Assembly (NCBI RefSeq): GCF_007859275.1
Contig: NZ_VOHC01000001.1
Span: 1 to 64,000, forward strand
From: Planomicrobium sp. CPCC 101079
GTDB taxonomy: Bacteria; Bacillota; Bacilli; Bacillales_A; Planococcaceae
Length of the DNA stretch: 64,000 nucleotides
Direction of reading: 5' to 3'
Part shown: positions 26,304 through 34,816 of the stretch, piece after piece
Numbering within the stretch: position 1 is the stretch's first letter
Layout of the letters: every line of letters begins with the position of its first letter
Notes under the pieces: generated by a model
The model's database searches: none
What the model was told of the DNA's origin: nothing
What the model saw: the letters and a program-made list of their open reading frames with translations, nothing else
Program-made: the position numbers and the translations under genes

Positions 26304-26341
26304 GATAAGCAGTGGAGATTTTCTATCTCCGCTGCTTATTT
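26304..26341 (+). terminator. Terminator of topB
   Basis: ATAAGCAG(T/C)GGAGAT / ATCTCCGCTGCTTAT hairpin followed by a weak T tract. Confidence 0.75.
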
Positions 26342-26416
26342 AATAGAACAAAATCCTTTTATTCCTTATCGTTTCAGGGTATAGAAAAGAAAGTGAATGT
26401 GAAAGGGTGATATTTG

Positions 26417-26626
26417 ATGGAAACGATGACGATTTATGTAAAAGAAGCGACAGAAGAAAAGCCGCTGCAATCGCTGGAGTCTTTTTTGCTTGAAATGGAA
26501 GAAGTGGAGCGGGCTTTAGTGGATATCAATGAAGGGGAAGTTGCCATTACTTATGATTCGTCTCAAATATCGGCGGACCAGCTGACAAAGCGCATTCAAT
26601 TGGAAGGTTTTCATCTTGTTAATTAA
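26417..26626 (+). CDS. Small HMA-like protein lacking the CxxC motif
   Basis: A 69-aa protein with the spacing and secondary-structure pattern of a heavy-metal-associated (CopZ-like) ferredoxin fold: a first strand TMTIYVKEA, then LLEMEEVERALVDINEGEVAITYD and a final QLTKRIQLEGFHLVN. It has no cysteine at all, so it cannot bind copper by CxxC. It may be a structural homologue with another role. Start at 26417 after GAAAGGGTGA. Resemblance is by eye; moderate confidence. Confidence 0.6.
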   Translation: METMTIYVKEATEEKPLQSLESFLLEMEEVERALVDINEGEVAITYDSSQISADQLTKRIQLEGFHLVN

Positions 26627-26787
26627 AATAGGTACATATTCCTTTACTTCGTTAACCGAAACAAGTATGCTGAAAGTACTTGGAAAACAATAGGGTTTCC
26701 AATTTGATGATTATTTGCTTATCCGTATGATCCCTTATTGTGAATATATATTGGTTCAATGTTGCAGACAATAGAGCTGCCTACAAA

Positions 26788-26835
26788 GCCGAAAAGAAGT
26801 TCTCGTATTAAGAGAGCTCTTTTCGGCTTTTTTTT
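26788..26835 (+). terminator. Terminator-like hairpin upstream of a small gene
   Basis: AGCCGAAAAGA...TCTTTTCGGCT with internal TCTCGTATTAAGAGA and then T9. No recognised gene lies between 26627 and this point, so it may end a small RNA or leader. Confidence 0.8.
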
Positions 26836-26862
26836 ATGAAAAAAGGAGGAAGATATGTTTTT

Positions 26863-27057
26863 ATGAATTATTTTGTCGACCATAAGAAAAAGCGGATCCA
26901 CCAAAAGCTTTATGCCGGGGACCGTTGCGGTTTTACAGAAACTCCAGTGGAGAAGCGGGAGTTTACGGATTCGATCGACTATATTGAACGGTTGGTGACT
27001 CATAAGCTGTACGTGAAATGTGCACACTGCCGCTCTATCCAAACGGTTATTAAATGA
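26863..27057 (+). CDS. Conserved small Cys-containing protein
   Basis: A 64-aa basic protein, MNYFVDHKKKRIHQKLYAGD..., with cysteines in GDRCGF and YVKCAHCRSIQ. This is a C-x(n)-CxxC arrangement that could bind zinc. No family was recognised with certainty. Start at 26863 is 12 nt after AAAAGGAGGA, slightly long; an in-frame ATG at 26836 lies before that site. An out-of-frame ATG-Phe-Leu-stop (26854-26865) lies between the ribosome site and the start and overlaps the start codon, which might tune translation. Confidence 0.65.
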   Translation: MNYFVDHKKKRIHQKLYAGDRCGFTETPVEKREFTDSIDYIERLVTHKLYVKCAHCRSIQTVIK

Positions 27058-27090
27058 TGGCTCTGCGGTCAAGTGGAAGGGTGGAGAAAT

Positions 27091-27489
27091 ATGAAGGATT
27101 TGGAACAAGTAGCTGAAAAAGTAGGAATGCTATTAGGCGCTGAAATAGAGATATCTGCAGGGAAATGCACCGTTAACAAAAAACGGACGCTTGGAATTGA
27201 GGCTGAAGCTGTTTTTTTTAACTGCACGCTGGAACTTGATATTTCTTTCGAGCGCTATCAGGAAAACGGCCTTGCATTGAATAAAGCGGAAATTTTTCTG
27301 CTGCCGGAAGAATGCCAGACCTTTAAGGTGGCGCTGCTTCAGTATGAATTGCCGCTGCCGAGTATTTATCGGCAATGGCAAATCGCCAATCCAAATATTG
27401 TGAGTATGTATTTAGAGTCTGTTGAACCGCCTGTGGATTTTGCTGGACGTCTTTCAAACGCGTTTCTGGCGATCAATCAAGCAGGTTAA
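27091..27489 (+). CDS. Hypothetical protein
   Basis: A 132-aa soluble acidic protein with no recognised family. It has one Cys in the N-terminal third (AGKCTVNKKR) and others later, no signal peptide and no membrane segment. Start at 27091 with GGGTGGAG 6 nt upstream; the in-frame reading from 27073 is less well supported. It follows the small Cys protein by 33 bp, so they may form an operon, and is followed by a terminator. Confidence 0.65.
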   Translation: MKDLEQVAEKVGMLLGAEIEISAGKCTVNKKRTLGIEAEAVFFNCTLELDISFERYQENGLALNKAEIFLLPEECQTFKVALLQYELPLPSIYRQWQIANPNIVSMYLESVEPPVDFAGRLSNAFLAINQAG

Positions 27490-27520
27490 AAATGCCTGCC
27501 ATAGTTGGCAGGCATTTTCT
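27488..27520. terminator. Bidirectional terminator
   Basis: AAAAATGCCTGCCA-tagt-TGGCAGGCATTTT between convergent genes. Confidence 0.9.
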
Positions 27521-27534
27521 GCTTTTATACTCTG

Positions 27535-28239
27535 TCACTTTTTCTCAGGCTCAAGCACGAAAACTGTATAGGCTTTATCTGTATCAAAATTCCACTCTAC
27601 GAAAGTTTCGATGATGGCTCTCTTGAGAACGGCCTCCAGTTGTACTTCCCCGAACACTTTCCGTTCTAATGGACGTTTTGCAATTTTTAATTCTTCGCTG
27701 AACCCGTTTTTGATCAATTCTTTCTCGACCGCGACTAAAATTTCTGTGCGCTTAGCCAGGATTGTTCTGTCATTCAGCCAATAAATCTCCGTACTTCCAG
27801 GTTTTTTCTGTGCTTTGACGCTCGCTTTGTTCAATTCTTCTTTAAAGGCTTTTTCATCAAAATTTGCCGGCCGGTCAAAAGATTCAAGATTTGCATCTTC
27901 ATTCAAAACCACGATAATCATTCCGCTTTCATTGGTGAGGTTCCAGTCAGCATAAACTTCTTTGACGTCGAATTCACCTATTTTCCACAATGCAAGCTTT
28001 ATTTCTGAAACCAGGTCTTTCATCAATAAATCTCTTATTTTCAATATTCGGTTTGGTTCGTTTTGTTTTAAGAGGACTTTTTCGGTAGGCGTCAAAAAGC
28101 CGCGGAGATGGATGGTGATGAAAGGCCGTGCAAAAGCGACATATACTGAAGTTGGGCCTTTGCCGAAGTGGTCACGGATTAAGGTGGACATAAAAGATCC
28201 GATTTCTGAATGAATTGTTTTTTCCTTAGGCATATGCAT
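27535..28239 (-). CDS. DUF2294 family protein, intact copy
   Basis: A 234-aa protein of two tandem DUF2294 units: residues about 5-115 (IGSFMSTLIRDHFGKGPTSV, FITIHLRGFLTPTEKVLL) and about 125-232 (PGSTEIYWLNDRTILAKRTE, FVEWNFDTDKAYTVFVLEPE). The family is widespread in Bacilli and of unknown function; it was once loosely named Na-translocating. Start with AAGGAGCGGA; either ATG 28239 or ATG 28233 could be used. A second, frameshifted paralogue lies 0.5 kb upstream in the same orientation. Confidence 0.8.
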   Translation of the reverse strand: MHMPKEKTIHSEIGSFMSTLIRDHFGKGPTSVYVAFARPFITIHLRGFLTPTEKVLLKQNEPNRILKIRDLLMKDLVSEIKLALWKIGEFDVKEVYADWNLTNESGMIIVVLNEDANLESFDRPANFDEKAFKEELNKASVKAQKKPGSTEIYWLNDRTILAKRTEILVAVEKELIKNGFSEELKIAKRPLERKVFGEVQLEAVLKRAIIETFVEWNFDTDKAYTVFVLEPEKK

Positions 28240-28364
28240 TCCGCTCCTTTTTTTTCAAAAGAACTTGCGATTAAATTTGACTATATTATACGGGAGAAGG
28301 AGAGATTTACAAAGAATATGCCATTGAAGAGAAAAAAGAAAAATCTTGATCCCTGCTTTTCGCT

Positions 28365-28630
28365 GCGCTCCAACCGGACGCTTTCGGGCCTTGGGGATAG
28401 GTGATGCACCAGGGCGTGGCCTCAGGCGCTTCCTTAGCCTCACACACTTCCGCTCCATGATCATCAACTTTCCTCCTATTTCCCTGTTAACTATGGCGCC
28501 AAACCGTGAAGAAATAGACTGTTCTTGTCTCTGTATCGCTGTGCTGACTATGAGACATAAAAAGTGCTGCAAATTCGGCGCAAGACAGGGGCAAGCGCAG
28601 CCGTTTTGCAGAATAGCTGCGGCGGCATAA
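28365..28630 (-). repeat. Degenerate relative of elements A-C, opposite orientation
   Basis: TGCGCTCCAACCGGACGCTT (28372-28391) resembles the reverse complement of the right arms of A, B and C. TTCCGCTCCAT (28448-28458) and GGCAAGCGCAGCCG (28590-28603, the reverse complement of a left-arm block of element C) also match. The order fits one decayed inverted copy. Terminal CAG/CTG repeats and terminator duplication are not recognisable. No gene was found in the 28240-28713 gap. Confidence 0.45.
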
Positions 28631-28669
28631 ATCCTATCCAACCAATACAAGGAATTTCCCTACATGCTA

Positions 28670-28703
28670 AAGAAAAGCCCGCTCAGAGCGGGCTTTTCTT
28701 CTT
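28670..28703 (-). terminator. Terminator of the frameshifted DUF2294 gene
   Basis: AGAAAAGCCCGCTC-a-GAGCGGGCTTTTCT; symmetrical, so it works on the minus strand after the stop at 28714. Confidence 0.85.
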
Positions 28704-28713
28704 AAGATTATAT

Positions 28714-29423
28714 CTAATCTAATGAATCATGCTTTTGAGGCTTTAAAATCAGGACCATATAGCCTTTGTCGTCTTCAAAGTTCCAATCAACAAATGTTTC
28801 CATAATTTCTCTTTTTAAAATAGTCTCTAAAGCAGATTGTCGGATTAATCGGTATTCCAAGGGCCTTTTTGCAAGTTTCAATTCTTCAATAAACCCATTT
28901 TTAATCAATTCTTTTTCTATTTGCACAAATATTTCCGTCCTTTTAATCAGAAGGGTGCGATTGTTGAGCCAGTAGATTTCTGTAGAGCCTGGTGCTTTTT
29001 GGCCTTTTGTACTGAGGTCGATAACTTCATTCTGGAAGTCTTCTTTATCAACGCCTTCTGGCCAAATCTCTAATTCTTCAGCAATGCCTTCTTCCGAAAC
29101 GGCAATAACAAGCCCTGTTTCGTTCTCGAAATTCCAGTCTGCATAAACCTCTTTTACATTAAAGTCCGACAGTTTTGAAAGACCTAATTTAATATGAGAA
29201 ATCATGTCTTCCGTAATCAAGTCTCTAATTTTGTAAACATGATTCGTTTCGTTTCTTTTCAATAAAATCTTTTCGGTTGCTGTTAAGCATCCGCGAAGAT
29301 GAATGGCAATAAAAGGGGGGCGATGCTTACAAAGATGGATGTAGGTCCTTTGCCAAAGTGTTCTCGCATTAAACCCGAAATAAATCCTCCAATTTCAGTT
29401 TGAAGCGTTTTTTCTTGGGGCAT
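28714..29423 (-). pseudogene. DUF2294 paralogue disrupted by a -1 frameshift
   Basis: Read from an ATG at 29423 (RBS GAGGAGCG), the N-terminus is MPQEKTLQTEIGGFISG with GKGPTSIFVSIA, parallel to the intact copy at 27535. After that the frame shifts at a C6/T4 run (plus strand AAAAGGGGGGC, about 29314-29324) and stops soon after. Compensating the shift restores FIAIHLRGCLTATEKILLKR, joining the 182-aa frame that ends at 28714. A truncated start inside that frame (29262) is possible. Either a true pseudogene or a homopolymer sequencing error. Confidence 0.8.
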
Positions 29424-29637
29424 ATAGTTTCGCTCCTCTAAATCGGAAGCGAGCTTCCCTCTTCCGTGTAGGTTCAGTATACGCCCAAAACAAACTAATA
29501 GATAGGAAACTCTATTAGAATACTGGAATGTTTGAACTACCTACATGACGGGTATTTTTTACCAAATGATATCAGGAAATTTTAGAATGGGAAAAATACA
29601 GGTAATAAAGCAACAGAAAATAAGGGGGGAGGAATTC

Positions 29638-30144
29638 ATGGCCATTACCAATGGCAGCTCAGTAGACCACGCAACAGCAAAAAATCGCGTAGTGTACTCA
29701 TCGTTCAATTTGTGGTCCGGCTTTTTGTTCGGCCTTGGTTTTGCTGCTTTTGTTGATGAAGCCATTTTTCATCAACTTTTGCATTGGCACCATTTTTATG
29801 ATCAATCGACAACCAATGCCGGACTTGTTTCTGATGGAATCTTCCATGCATTTAGCTGGTTTGCGACAGTAGCTTCTCTTTTCATGTATGCTAATCTCCG
29901 GCGCCGAAAAGGGTTATGGCCGAAAAGGTGGATTGGCGGCGCCTTTTTAGGAACCGGTTCTTTTCAGCTCTATGATGGCCTCATTCAGCATAAAGTGATG
30001 AAGCTGCATCAAATCCGTTATGGGGTGGATCTCTTTGTCTACGATCTGGTCTGGAATATTATTGCGCTTATTTTAATGGCGATCGGAATTTATCTGTTGC
30101 TACGGACGCGCAAGATATCCAATAAAATAAAAGCGGAGCGGTGA
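29638..30144 (+). CDS. DUF2243 family membrane protein
   Basis: A 168-aa membrane protein with four predicted segments. It has conserved histidines in IFHQLLHWHHFYD (about residues 42-54) and the block GSFQLYDGLIQHKVMKLHQIR, typical of DUF2243. The family is often encoded beside CtaG-like oxidase assembly genes, as here (7-bp gap to the next gene), so a role with a heme-copper oxidase or with metal handling is inferred. Start behind GGGGGGAGG. Confidence 0.85.
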   Translation: MAITNGSSVDHATAKNRVVYSSFNLWSGFLFGLGFAAFVDEAIFHQLLHWHHFYDQSTTNAGLVSDGIFHAFSWFATVASLFMYANLRRRKGLWPKRWIGGAFLGTGSFQLYDGLIQHKVMKLHQIRYGVDLFVYDLVWNIIALILMAIGIYLLLRTRKISNKIKAER

Positions 30145-30151
30145 GGAAGGC

Positions 30152-30943
30152 ATGCAACATTCCGAACATGCAGAGAGAATGGCAATCGAGCCTTTGTATT
30201 TGATTTTGCTGGGGGCAGGATGGCTGCTATATGTGGGAGCGATTTTTCTATCCAACAAAAAGCGCCGGCCCTGGCCATGGTTTCGCACGGTCTTCTGGAG
30301 TGCAGGGATTATCAGCATGGCATTAGTGTTAACCGGCCCTTTAGCAGCTTGGTCACATACGAGCTTTATCGCCCATATGGTGGGTCATTTGCTGCTTGGT
30401 ATGCTGGCGCCGCTCTTCATGGTCCTTTCTGCACCAATGACTCTCATTCTTAGAGCCTTGAACGTTGATTCTGCAAGGCGTCTGGTGTTTCTTTTGAAAA
30501 GCAGGCCCATCTTTTGGCTTAGCCATCCGGTAACCGCTGCAATTCTCAATGTTGGAGGACTATATGTTCTTTATACAACCGATATTTATCTGGCCATGCA
30601 CCATAATCCGCTCATAGAGCTAGTGGTTCATGCGCATGTTTTTTTTGCCGGTTATTTATTTACAGGAGCAATCATTTATATCGATCCGGTTGCACACCGG
30701 TTCAGCTATCTTTACCGTTCCGTCATCTTGATAGCGGCGCTGGCTGGCCATGGCATTTTATCAAAATATATTTATGCTTATCCGCCAACCGGTGTGCCAA
30801 GAGGCGAAGCGGAAGCTGGCGGTATGCTGATGTACTATGGAGGCGACGCCATCGATTTAATGCTTATTGTCATCCTGTGTTATCACTGGTATAAAGCGAC
30901 GCGGCCGCGCTTGCCGGAAATTGGGAGCGAAGGAGCAAACTGA
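30152..30943 (+). CDS. Caa3-type cytochrome c oxidase assembly factor, CtaG-like
   Basis: A 263-aa polytopic protein of the caa3_CtaG family with about seven membrane segments. Histidines lie in AHMVGHLLLGMLAPLFMVLS, VHAHVFFAGYLF and AALAGHGILSKYIY, consistent with copper delivery to CuB of caa3 oxidase. Start 7 bp after the DUF2243 stop with GGTGAGGAAGG, so the two are one operon. No oxidase subunits are in the window, so this may be a secondary paralogue. Confidence 0.87.
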   Translation: MQHSEHAERMAIEPLYLILLGAGWLLYVGAIFLSNKKRRPWPWFRTVFWSAGIISMALVLTGPLAAWSHTSFIAHMVGHLLLGMLAPLFMVLSAPMTLILRALNVDSARRLVFLLKSRPIFWLSHPVTAAILNVGGLYVLYTTDIYLAMHHNPLIELVVHAHVFFAGYLFTGAIIYIDPVAHRFSYLYRSVILIAALAGHGILSKYIYAYPPTGVPRGEAEAGGMLMYYGGDAIDLMLIVILCYHWYKATRPRLPEIGSEGAN

Positions 30944-30944
30944 A

Positions 30945-30987
30945 AGGCCGTCTTCAAGTCTTTTGACTTTGAAGGCCGGCCTCTTTG
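30945..30987. terminator. Imperfect terminator-like hairpin
   Basis: GGCCGTCTTCAAGTC-tttt-GACTTTGAAGGCCGGCC with bulges, between convergent genes; the T tract is weak on the plus side (TCTTTG). Confidence 0.55.
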
Positions 30988-30991
30988 TGTA

Positions 30992-31573
30992 CTATTCGTA
31001 TTTCCCTTTTAAGCGGACAAAGACGACTTTGTTCAATACCTTGGAAGAAAGTTCCCCATTGCTGTTTTTTGAGATTAGCTGCAATTCCTGAACCATTGGG
31101 CTGCCGACCGGAATTATCATTTTTCCGCCATTCCCTAATTGGTCAATCAGTTCCTTTGGAACTTCTGAAGCGGCGGCGGTTACCATAATTCGATCATAAG
31201 GCGCATTCTCCCGCCAGCCCAAGCTGCCATCCGCCAATTGAAAATGGATATTGGCAAAACCGGCTTCCGCTAACCGTTCTTTTGCCCGGACATGTAAAGC
31301 TTCAATCCGTTCAACAGTATAAACGGCCATAGAAAATTCAGCCAGCAATGCAGTTTGAAAACCTGAACCAGTCCCGATTTCAAGCACTTTAGAATCGGGC
31401 TGCAGATCCAAAGCGATTGTCATTTCCAAAACGAGGGAAGGCTGGGATATCGTTTGCTCATAGCCAATTGGAAGAGCTTCATCCAAACCGGCAAACTCTT
31501 TATGGGTGTCCATAAAAAAACTCCGATCCAGCTGCTCGAAATAGGCGGTAATTTCCTTTCTCCGGCTGTTCAT
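30992..31573 (-). CDS. Protein-L-isoaspartate O-methyltransferase family protein
   Basis: A 193-aa SAM-dependent methyltransferase of the PCMT family. Motif I is KVLEIGTGSGFQTALLAE; post I is VYTVERIEALHVRAKERL; then DGSLGWRENAPYDRIMVTAA and IPVGS. The N-terminal part with PIGYEQTISQPSLV is the isoaspartate substrate-binding segment. It repairs damaged aspartyl residues. Start behind AGAGGGGAATTGCC. Slightly shorter than E. coli Pcm (208 aa). Confidence 0.85.
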   Translation of the reverse strand: MNSRRKEITAYFEQLDRSFFMDTHKEFAGLDEALPIGYEQTISQPSLVLEMTIALDLQPDSKVLEIGTGSGFQTALLAEFSMAVYTVERIEALHVRAKERLAEAGFANIHFQLADGSLGWRENAPYDRIMVTAAASEVPKELIDQLGNGGKMIIPVGSPMVQELQLISKNSNGELSSKVLNKVVFVRLKGKYE

Positions 31574-31616
31574 GGCAATTCCCCTCTTTCTTCAATAATA
31601 GTCGGCTGTTTGTTGC

Positions 31617-33056
31617 TTAAAAAGTTTGTCGCGACTGAGCGATCGCTTCAACTAAGCGGTCAATGGCCGGGATAGTCGGTGCTGCAAAACCTTGTGTAAG
31701 AAAAGCGATTACTAGCCATTCGCCGTCTTTCGTTTTTACATATCCGGAAAGGGAACTGACTCCATTCAATGTTCCAGTTTTCGCGGTCGCATTATTTTTG
31801 GCAGATCCAGTTTTGAATCTTTTTCTCAATGTGCCTCCAATAAAACGTTCGGGAGCTCCCGCAACAGGCAACCCGTTCAGAAAATGGGAAAACCATGGCC
31901 TAAAACGTACCTTATAGAGCAATTTGGACAATTCAGCAGCCGTGATTTTATTGGTATGGGACATGCCAGAAGCGTCTTCAAATAGCCATTGGTCTGTATC
32001 CAGGCCAAAGCCTTCAAGAAAGCTGCGCATAACCCGAAGACCCGAGTTCCAGCTGCCGTCTCCATAGACCGCTTTCCCCATTTCTTTCGCCAACATTTCA
32101 GCGTGTGAATTGTTACTGAGTTTCATGAACGGCACAAGCAATTTTTTGAGCGTCATGGATTCATGGGACAGCAGTAAAGTGGCGGCAGGAGGAACTTTGC
32201 CGGCAAGGATTTTCGAGGTTTCAGAAAACGCAATGCCGCGTTCAGCCAAAGCAAGCTGGAAATTAAATAAAGCATATGCGGTCGGATCGGGAACAGAAAT
32301 CCATTCTTTTGCACCCGCACTTCCGAGCGGCACATTTCCCGTTATGATAATTTTGTTGGTGCCGGTTTCACGTTCGATCAGCAGCGTGTTTGACTCGTTT
32401 TTTGGTACGGTTACGGCACGATTGTCCACTTCCATAAACGCGGCGCTGGATGGCAAAATCACTTTTGCAGGCTGCCCGATGCGTGAAGGTTTTGCGTCCA
32501 CTTTAATGGAACCAGTATCAAAGTCAGCATTGGGCGAAAGATTTAATGCTGAGATGCGGGCTGCATAATAATAAGACTCATCTTCTTGCGAAATACCGGG
32601 CGACAAGCGATCAGCATCAAACCAAGTATCATCTCCGATAAGGTTCCCTGATATTTCTTTCACTCCACGTTTTGCCAAAGCCGCCGCAAAATTATCCAAG
32701 TTTGATTTTCTTAAGGTCGGATCGCCTTGTCCGCGTAGATAGAGGTTGCCATGCAGAATGCCTTTTTCAATAGCGCCGTCCATGAAAACAGCGGTAGAAA
32801 AACGATGATTTTCCCCAAGTACTTCCAAAGCTGCTGCAGCAGTTAAGATTTTTAAGGAAGAAGCGGGAGTTATGCCGTCTTCTTCATTTTTCCCATAAAG
32901 AAGGTCCCCGGTTTCAGCATGCCGGATAGCTAGGCTGCAAGCCGCATCGGCAAGGCGGCTGCCTTGTATGATTCCAGTTATCGCCTGGTGTAAAGAACTA
33001 TAGCTGCAGGCATTGGAAGTGGTATTGATTGCATCTGTTTTAGTTGTGGTTTCCAT
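31617..33056 (-). CDS. PBP4-type D-alanyl-D-alanine carboxypeptidase/endopeptidase without signal peptide
   Basis: A 479-aa protein of peptidase family S13 (DacB/PBP4). Catalytic motifs are SLKI (SxxK, in TPASSLKILTAAAALE), SNNSHAEML (SxN) and AKTGTLNGVSSLSGYV (KTG). The full three-domain length is present. Unusually, it starts METTTKTDAINTT with no export signal. An in-frame TGA lies three codons upstream, so no longer start exists, and the upstream ribosome site is poor (GGGACTG). Either the signal has been lost, or expression or annotation differs from normal. Confidence 0.85.
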   Translation of the reverse strand: METTTKTDAINTTSNACSYSSLHQAITGIIQGSRLADAACSLAIRHAETGDLLYGKNEEDGITPASSLKILTAAAALEVLGENHRFSTAVFMDGAIEKGILHGNLYLRGQGDPTLRKSNLDNFAAALAKRGVKEISGNLIGDDTWFDADRLSPGISQEDESYYYAARISALNLSPNADFDTGSIKVDAKPSRIGQPAKVILPSSAAFMEVDNRAVTVPKNESNTLLIERETGTNKIIITGNVPLGSAGAKEWISVPDPTAYALFNFQLALAERGIAFSETSKILAGKVPPAATLLLSHESMTLKKLLVPFMKLSNNSHAEMLAKEMGKAVYGDGSWNSGLRVMRSFLEGFGLDTDQWLFEDASGMSHTNKITAAELSKLLYKVRFRPWFSHFLNGLPVAGAPERFIGGTLRKRFKTGSAKNNATAKTGTLNGVSSLSGYVKTKDGEWLVIAFLTQGFAAPTIPAIDRLVEAIAQSRQTF

Positions 33057-33233
33057 CCAAAATCAGTCCCGTCTTTATTTATCGGAAGAGCCATGAATCG
33101 TAATCATTCTTGGTATTAATATTACCATTAAACTGTCAGAAAATATTGCCTTTTCTATTTGCATCTTAGAGTTTTATGGGGTTTCAAGTTAGATTTATAA
33201 TGGATGCAGTAGCAGGCAGAGGAGTGTACGCAG

Positions 33234-33914
33234 ATGGAACAAGATCGAGTTGACATTCAAGCAATTGAACATGGATTTGAAAATAGTATGTCTTCATATG
33301 AGAGAGCGACGTTGGGTATGGGGTGTTTTTGGGGGCCGGAAGCCCGTTTCGGCAGCTTGCCGGGGGTCATACGGACGCGTGTGGGTTTTGCTGGAGGCAC
33401 TGCTCCAAATCCCACTTACCGAAACCTGGGAGACCATACAGAAACAGTGGAAATTGATTTTAATCCGGAAGTTTTAAATTTTGAAGATGTACTCCTGCAT
33501 TTTTGGAAAAATCATTATCCAAACCGAGATAACTATAAAGGGCGGCAATATATATCGTTGCTGCGTTATCACAGCGGCGAGCAAAAAGAAGCGATTGACA
33601 AGGTTAAAGCAGGGATGGAAAAAGAATTAGGTGAAGCAATTGAAACGGATATAGCTCCGTTCAACGGCTTCACCCTTGCGGAAGAACGCCATCAAAAATA
33701 TTATTTAAAGCGGTATCCAAAAGCTCTGGATCAACTGGAAATTTTGTATCCTTCGCCGGAGCTTCTAGTAGATTCAACTTTTGCCGCTCGGTTGAACGGT
33801 TTTGTTAAAGGCTTTGGCAATAGGGAAGCGTTAAAGCTGGAGATAGCCGGCTGGCCGATAAAAGAAGAGCATCGGCAGTACTTGATCGATCTCCTATTTC
33901 AATTAAAATGGTGA
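33234..33914 (+). CDS. msrA: Peptide methionine sulfoxide reductase MsrA
   Basis: A 226-aa MsrA with catalytic Cys in LGMGCFWGPEARFG (GCFWG signature), then GFAGGTAPNPTYRNLGDHTETVEIDF. It reduces methionine-S-sulfoxide in oxidised proteins. It is longer than the usual 170-180 aa because of an extra C-terminal stretch of about 50 residues (AARLNGFVKGFGNREALKLE). Start at 33234 behind GAGGAGTG. Monocistronic; its likely -10 is TATAAT near 33195. Confidence 0.88.
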   Translation: MEQDRVDIQAIEHGFENSMSSYERATLGMGCFWGPEARFGSLPGVIRTRVGFAGGTAPNPTYRNLGDHTETVEIDFNPEVLNFEDVLLHFWKNHYPNRDNYKGRQYISLLRYHSGEQKEAIDKVKAGMEKELGEAIETDIAPFNGFTLAEERHQKYYLKRYPKALDQLEILYPSPELLVDSTFAARLNGFVKGFGNREALKLEIAGWPIKEEHRQYLIDLLFQLKW

Positions 33915-33950
33915 AGATTCATACTTTCCAACTCTGGAATCTAAGGAATG

Positions 33951-33978
33951 TTGACAAAAATTCTGGGTAAACTATAAA
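33951..33978 (+). promoter_or_regulatory. Sigma-A promoter of the MgtC-like gene
   Basis: A perfect TTGACA (33951-33956), a 16-nt spacer and TATAAA (33973-33978), 33 bp upstream of the start codon. Confidence 0.8.
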
Positions 33979-34011
33979 GAAGCGTTGAAGATAAATCAGG
34001 GGGTAAACAGC

Positions 34012-34707
34012 ATGGGCTTTGTACCGGAAGATTATATCGATATCATTGTTCGCTTGCTGTTGACTGCATTATTGAGCGGATTAATCGGAATAGAACGAGA
34101 GTCTAAAAAGCAGGCTGCGGGACTTCGGACACACGTTCTTGTGGGGACCGGTTCTTGTCTGATGATGATTTTATCAGTGACAGGGTTTGATCCATTTTTA
34201 AATATGGACAATGATGCAATCCGATTTGATCCAGGCCGTATCCCGTCTTATGTTATAAGCGGAATTGGTTTTTTGGGGGCTGGAACAATCATCGTCCAAA
34301 GAGGCTCGGTAAAAGGGCTGACGACTGCGGCATCTATTTGGGTAGCTGCGGGCATTGGTTTAGTTGTTGGCATCGATATGTATTTTGTTGCAATTTTAAC
34401 TACATTGATTGTGCTTGTAACGCTGCATGTGCTAGAGAAGCTTGAGCGAAAATTCTTAGTGATCGGCAACCATAAAGTAGTCATTGTAATTGCGGAAGAT
34501 CAGAAAGACAGTTTTGCAACCATCAGCAAAATTTTTGAGGAATGCCAAATTGAAATTTTGGAGTTTGAAATTGACAATGAAGAAGTTTACACTGAAAAAA
34601 ATAAATCAAAATTTATTTTTACGGTAAAAGGTGGAAATGTCCAAAAGGAAACAGAATTGGTCAAAAGCCTATGGAACTTCAACGCCGTTTGTAAAGTCAT
34701 TATTTAA
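34012..34707 (+). CDS. MgtC/SapB family membrane protein
   Basis: A 231-aa MgtC-family protein with about five membrane segments over residues 10-145. Signature regions are LLSGLIGIERESKKQAAGLRTH (from residue 21, starting LLSGLIGIER), GSCLMMILS and SGIGFLGAGTIIVQRGSVKG, followed by a cytoplasmic ACT-like C-terminal domain (about 150-231). MgtC proteins modulate Mg2+ homeostasis and F-ATPase in other bacteria. Start at 34012 with AGGGGGTAAAC upstream. Confidence 0.88.
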   Translation: MGFVPEDYIDIIVRLLLTALLSGLIGIERESKKQAAGLRTHVLVGTGSCLMMILSVTGFDPFLNMDNDAIRFDPGRIPSYVISGIGFLGAGTIIVQRGSVKGLTTAASIWVAAGIGLVVGIDMYFVAILTTLIVLVTLHVLEKLERKFLVIGNHKVVIVIAEDQKDSFATISKIFEECQIEILEFEIDNEEVYTEKNKSKFIFTVKGGNVQKETELVKSLWNFNAVCKVII

Positions 34708-34816
34708 ACACGTCCAAACTTTACCAGTGCAAGTCCAATAGTTGTATCGGGAAGGGGCAGCTTTGCTGCCCGCTTCTTTTTTGTTCAATTCTGTTAGAAT
34801 GAAGGAGTTGATGAAT

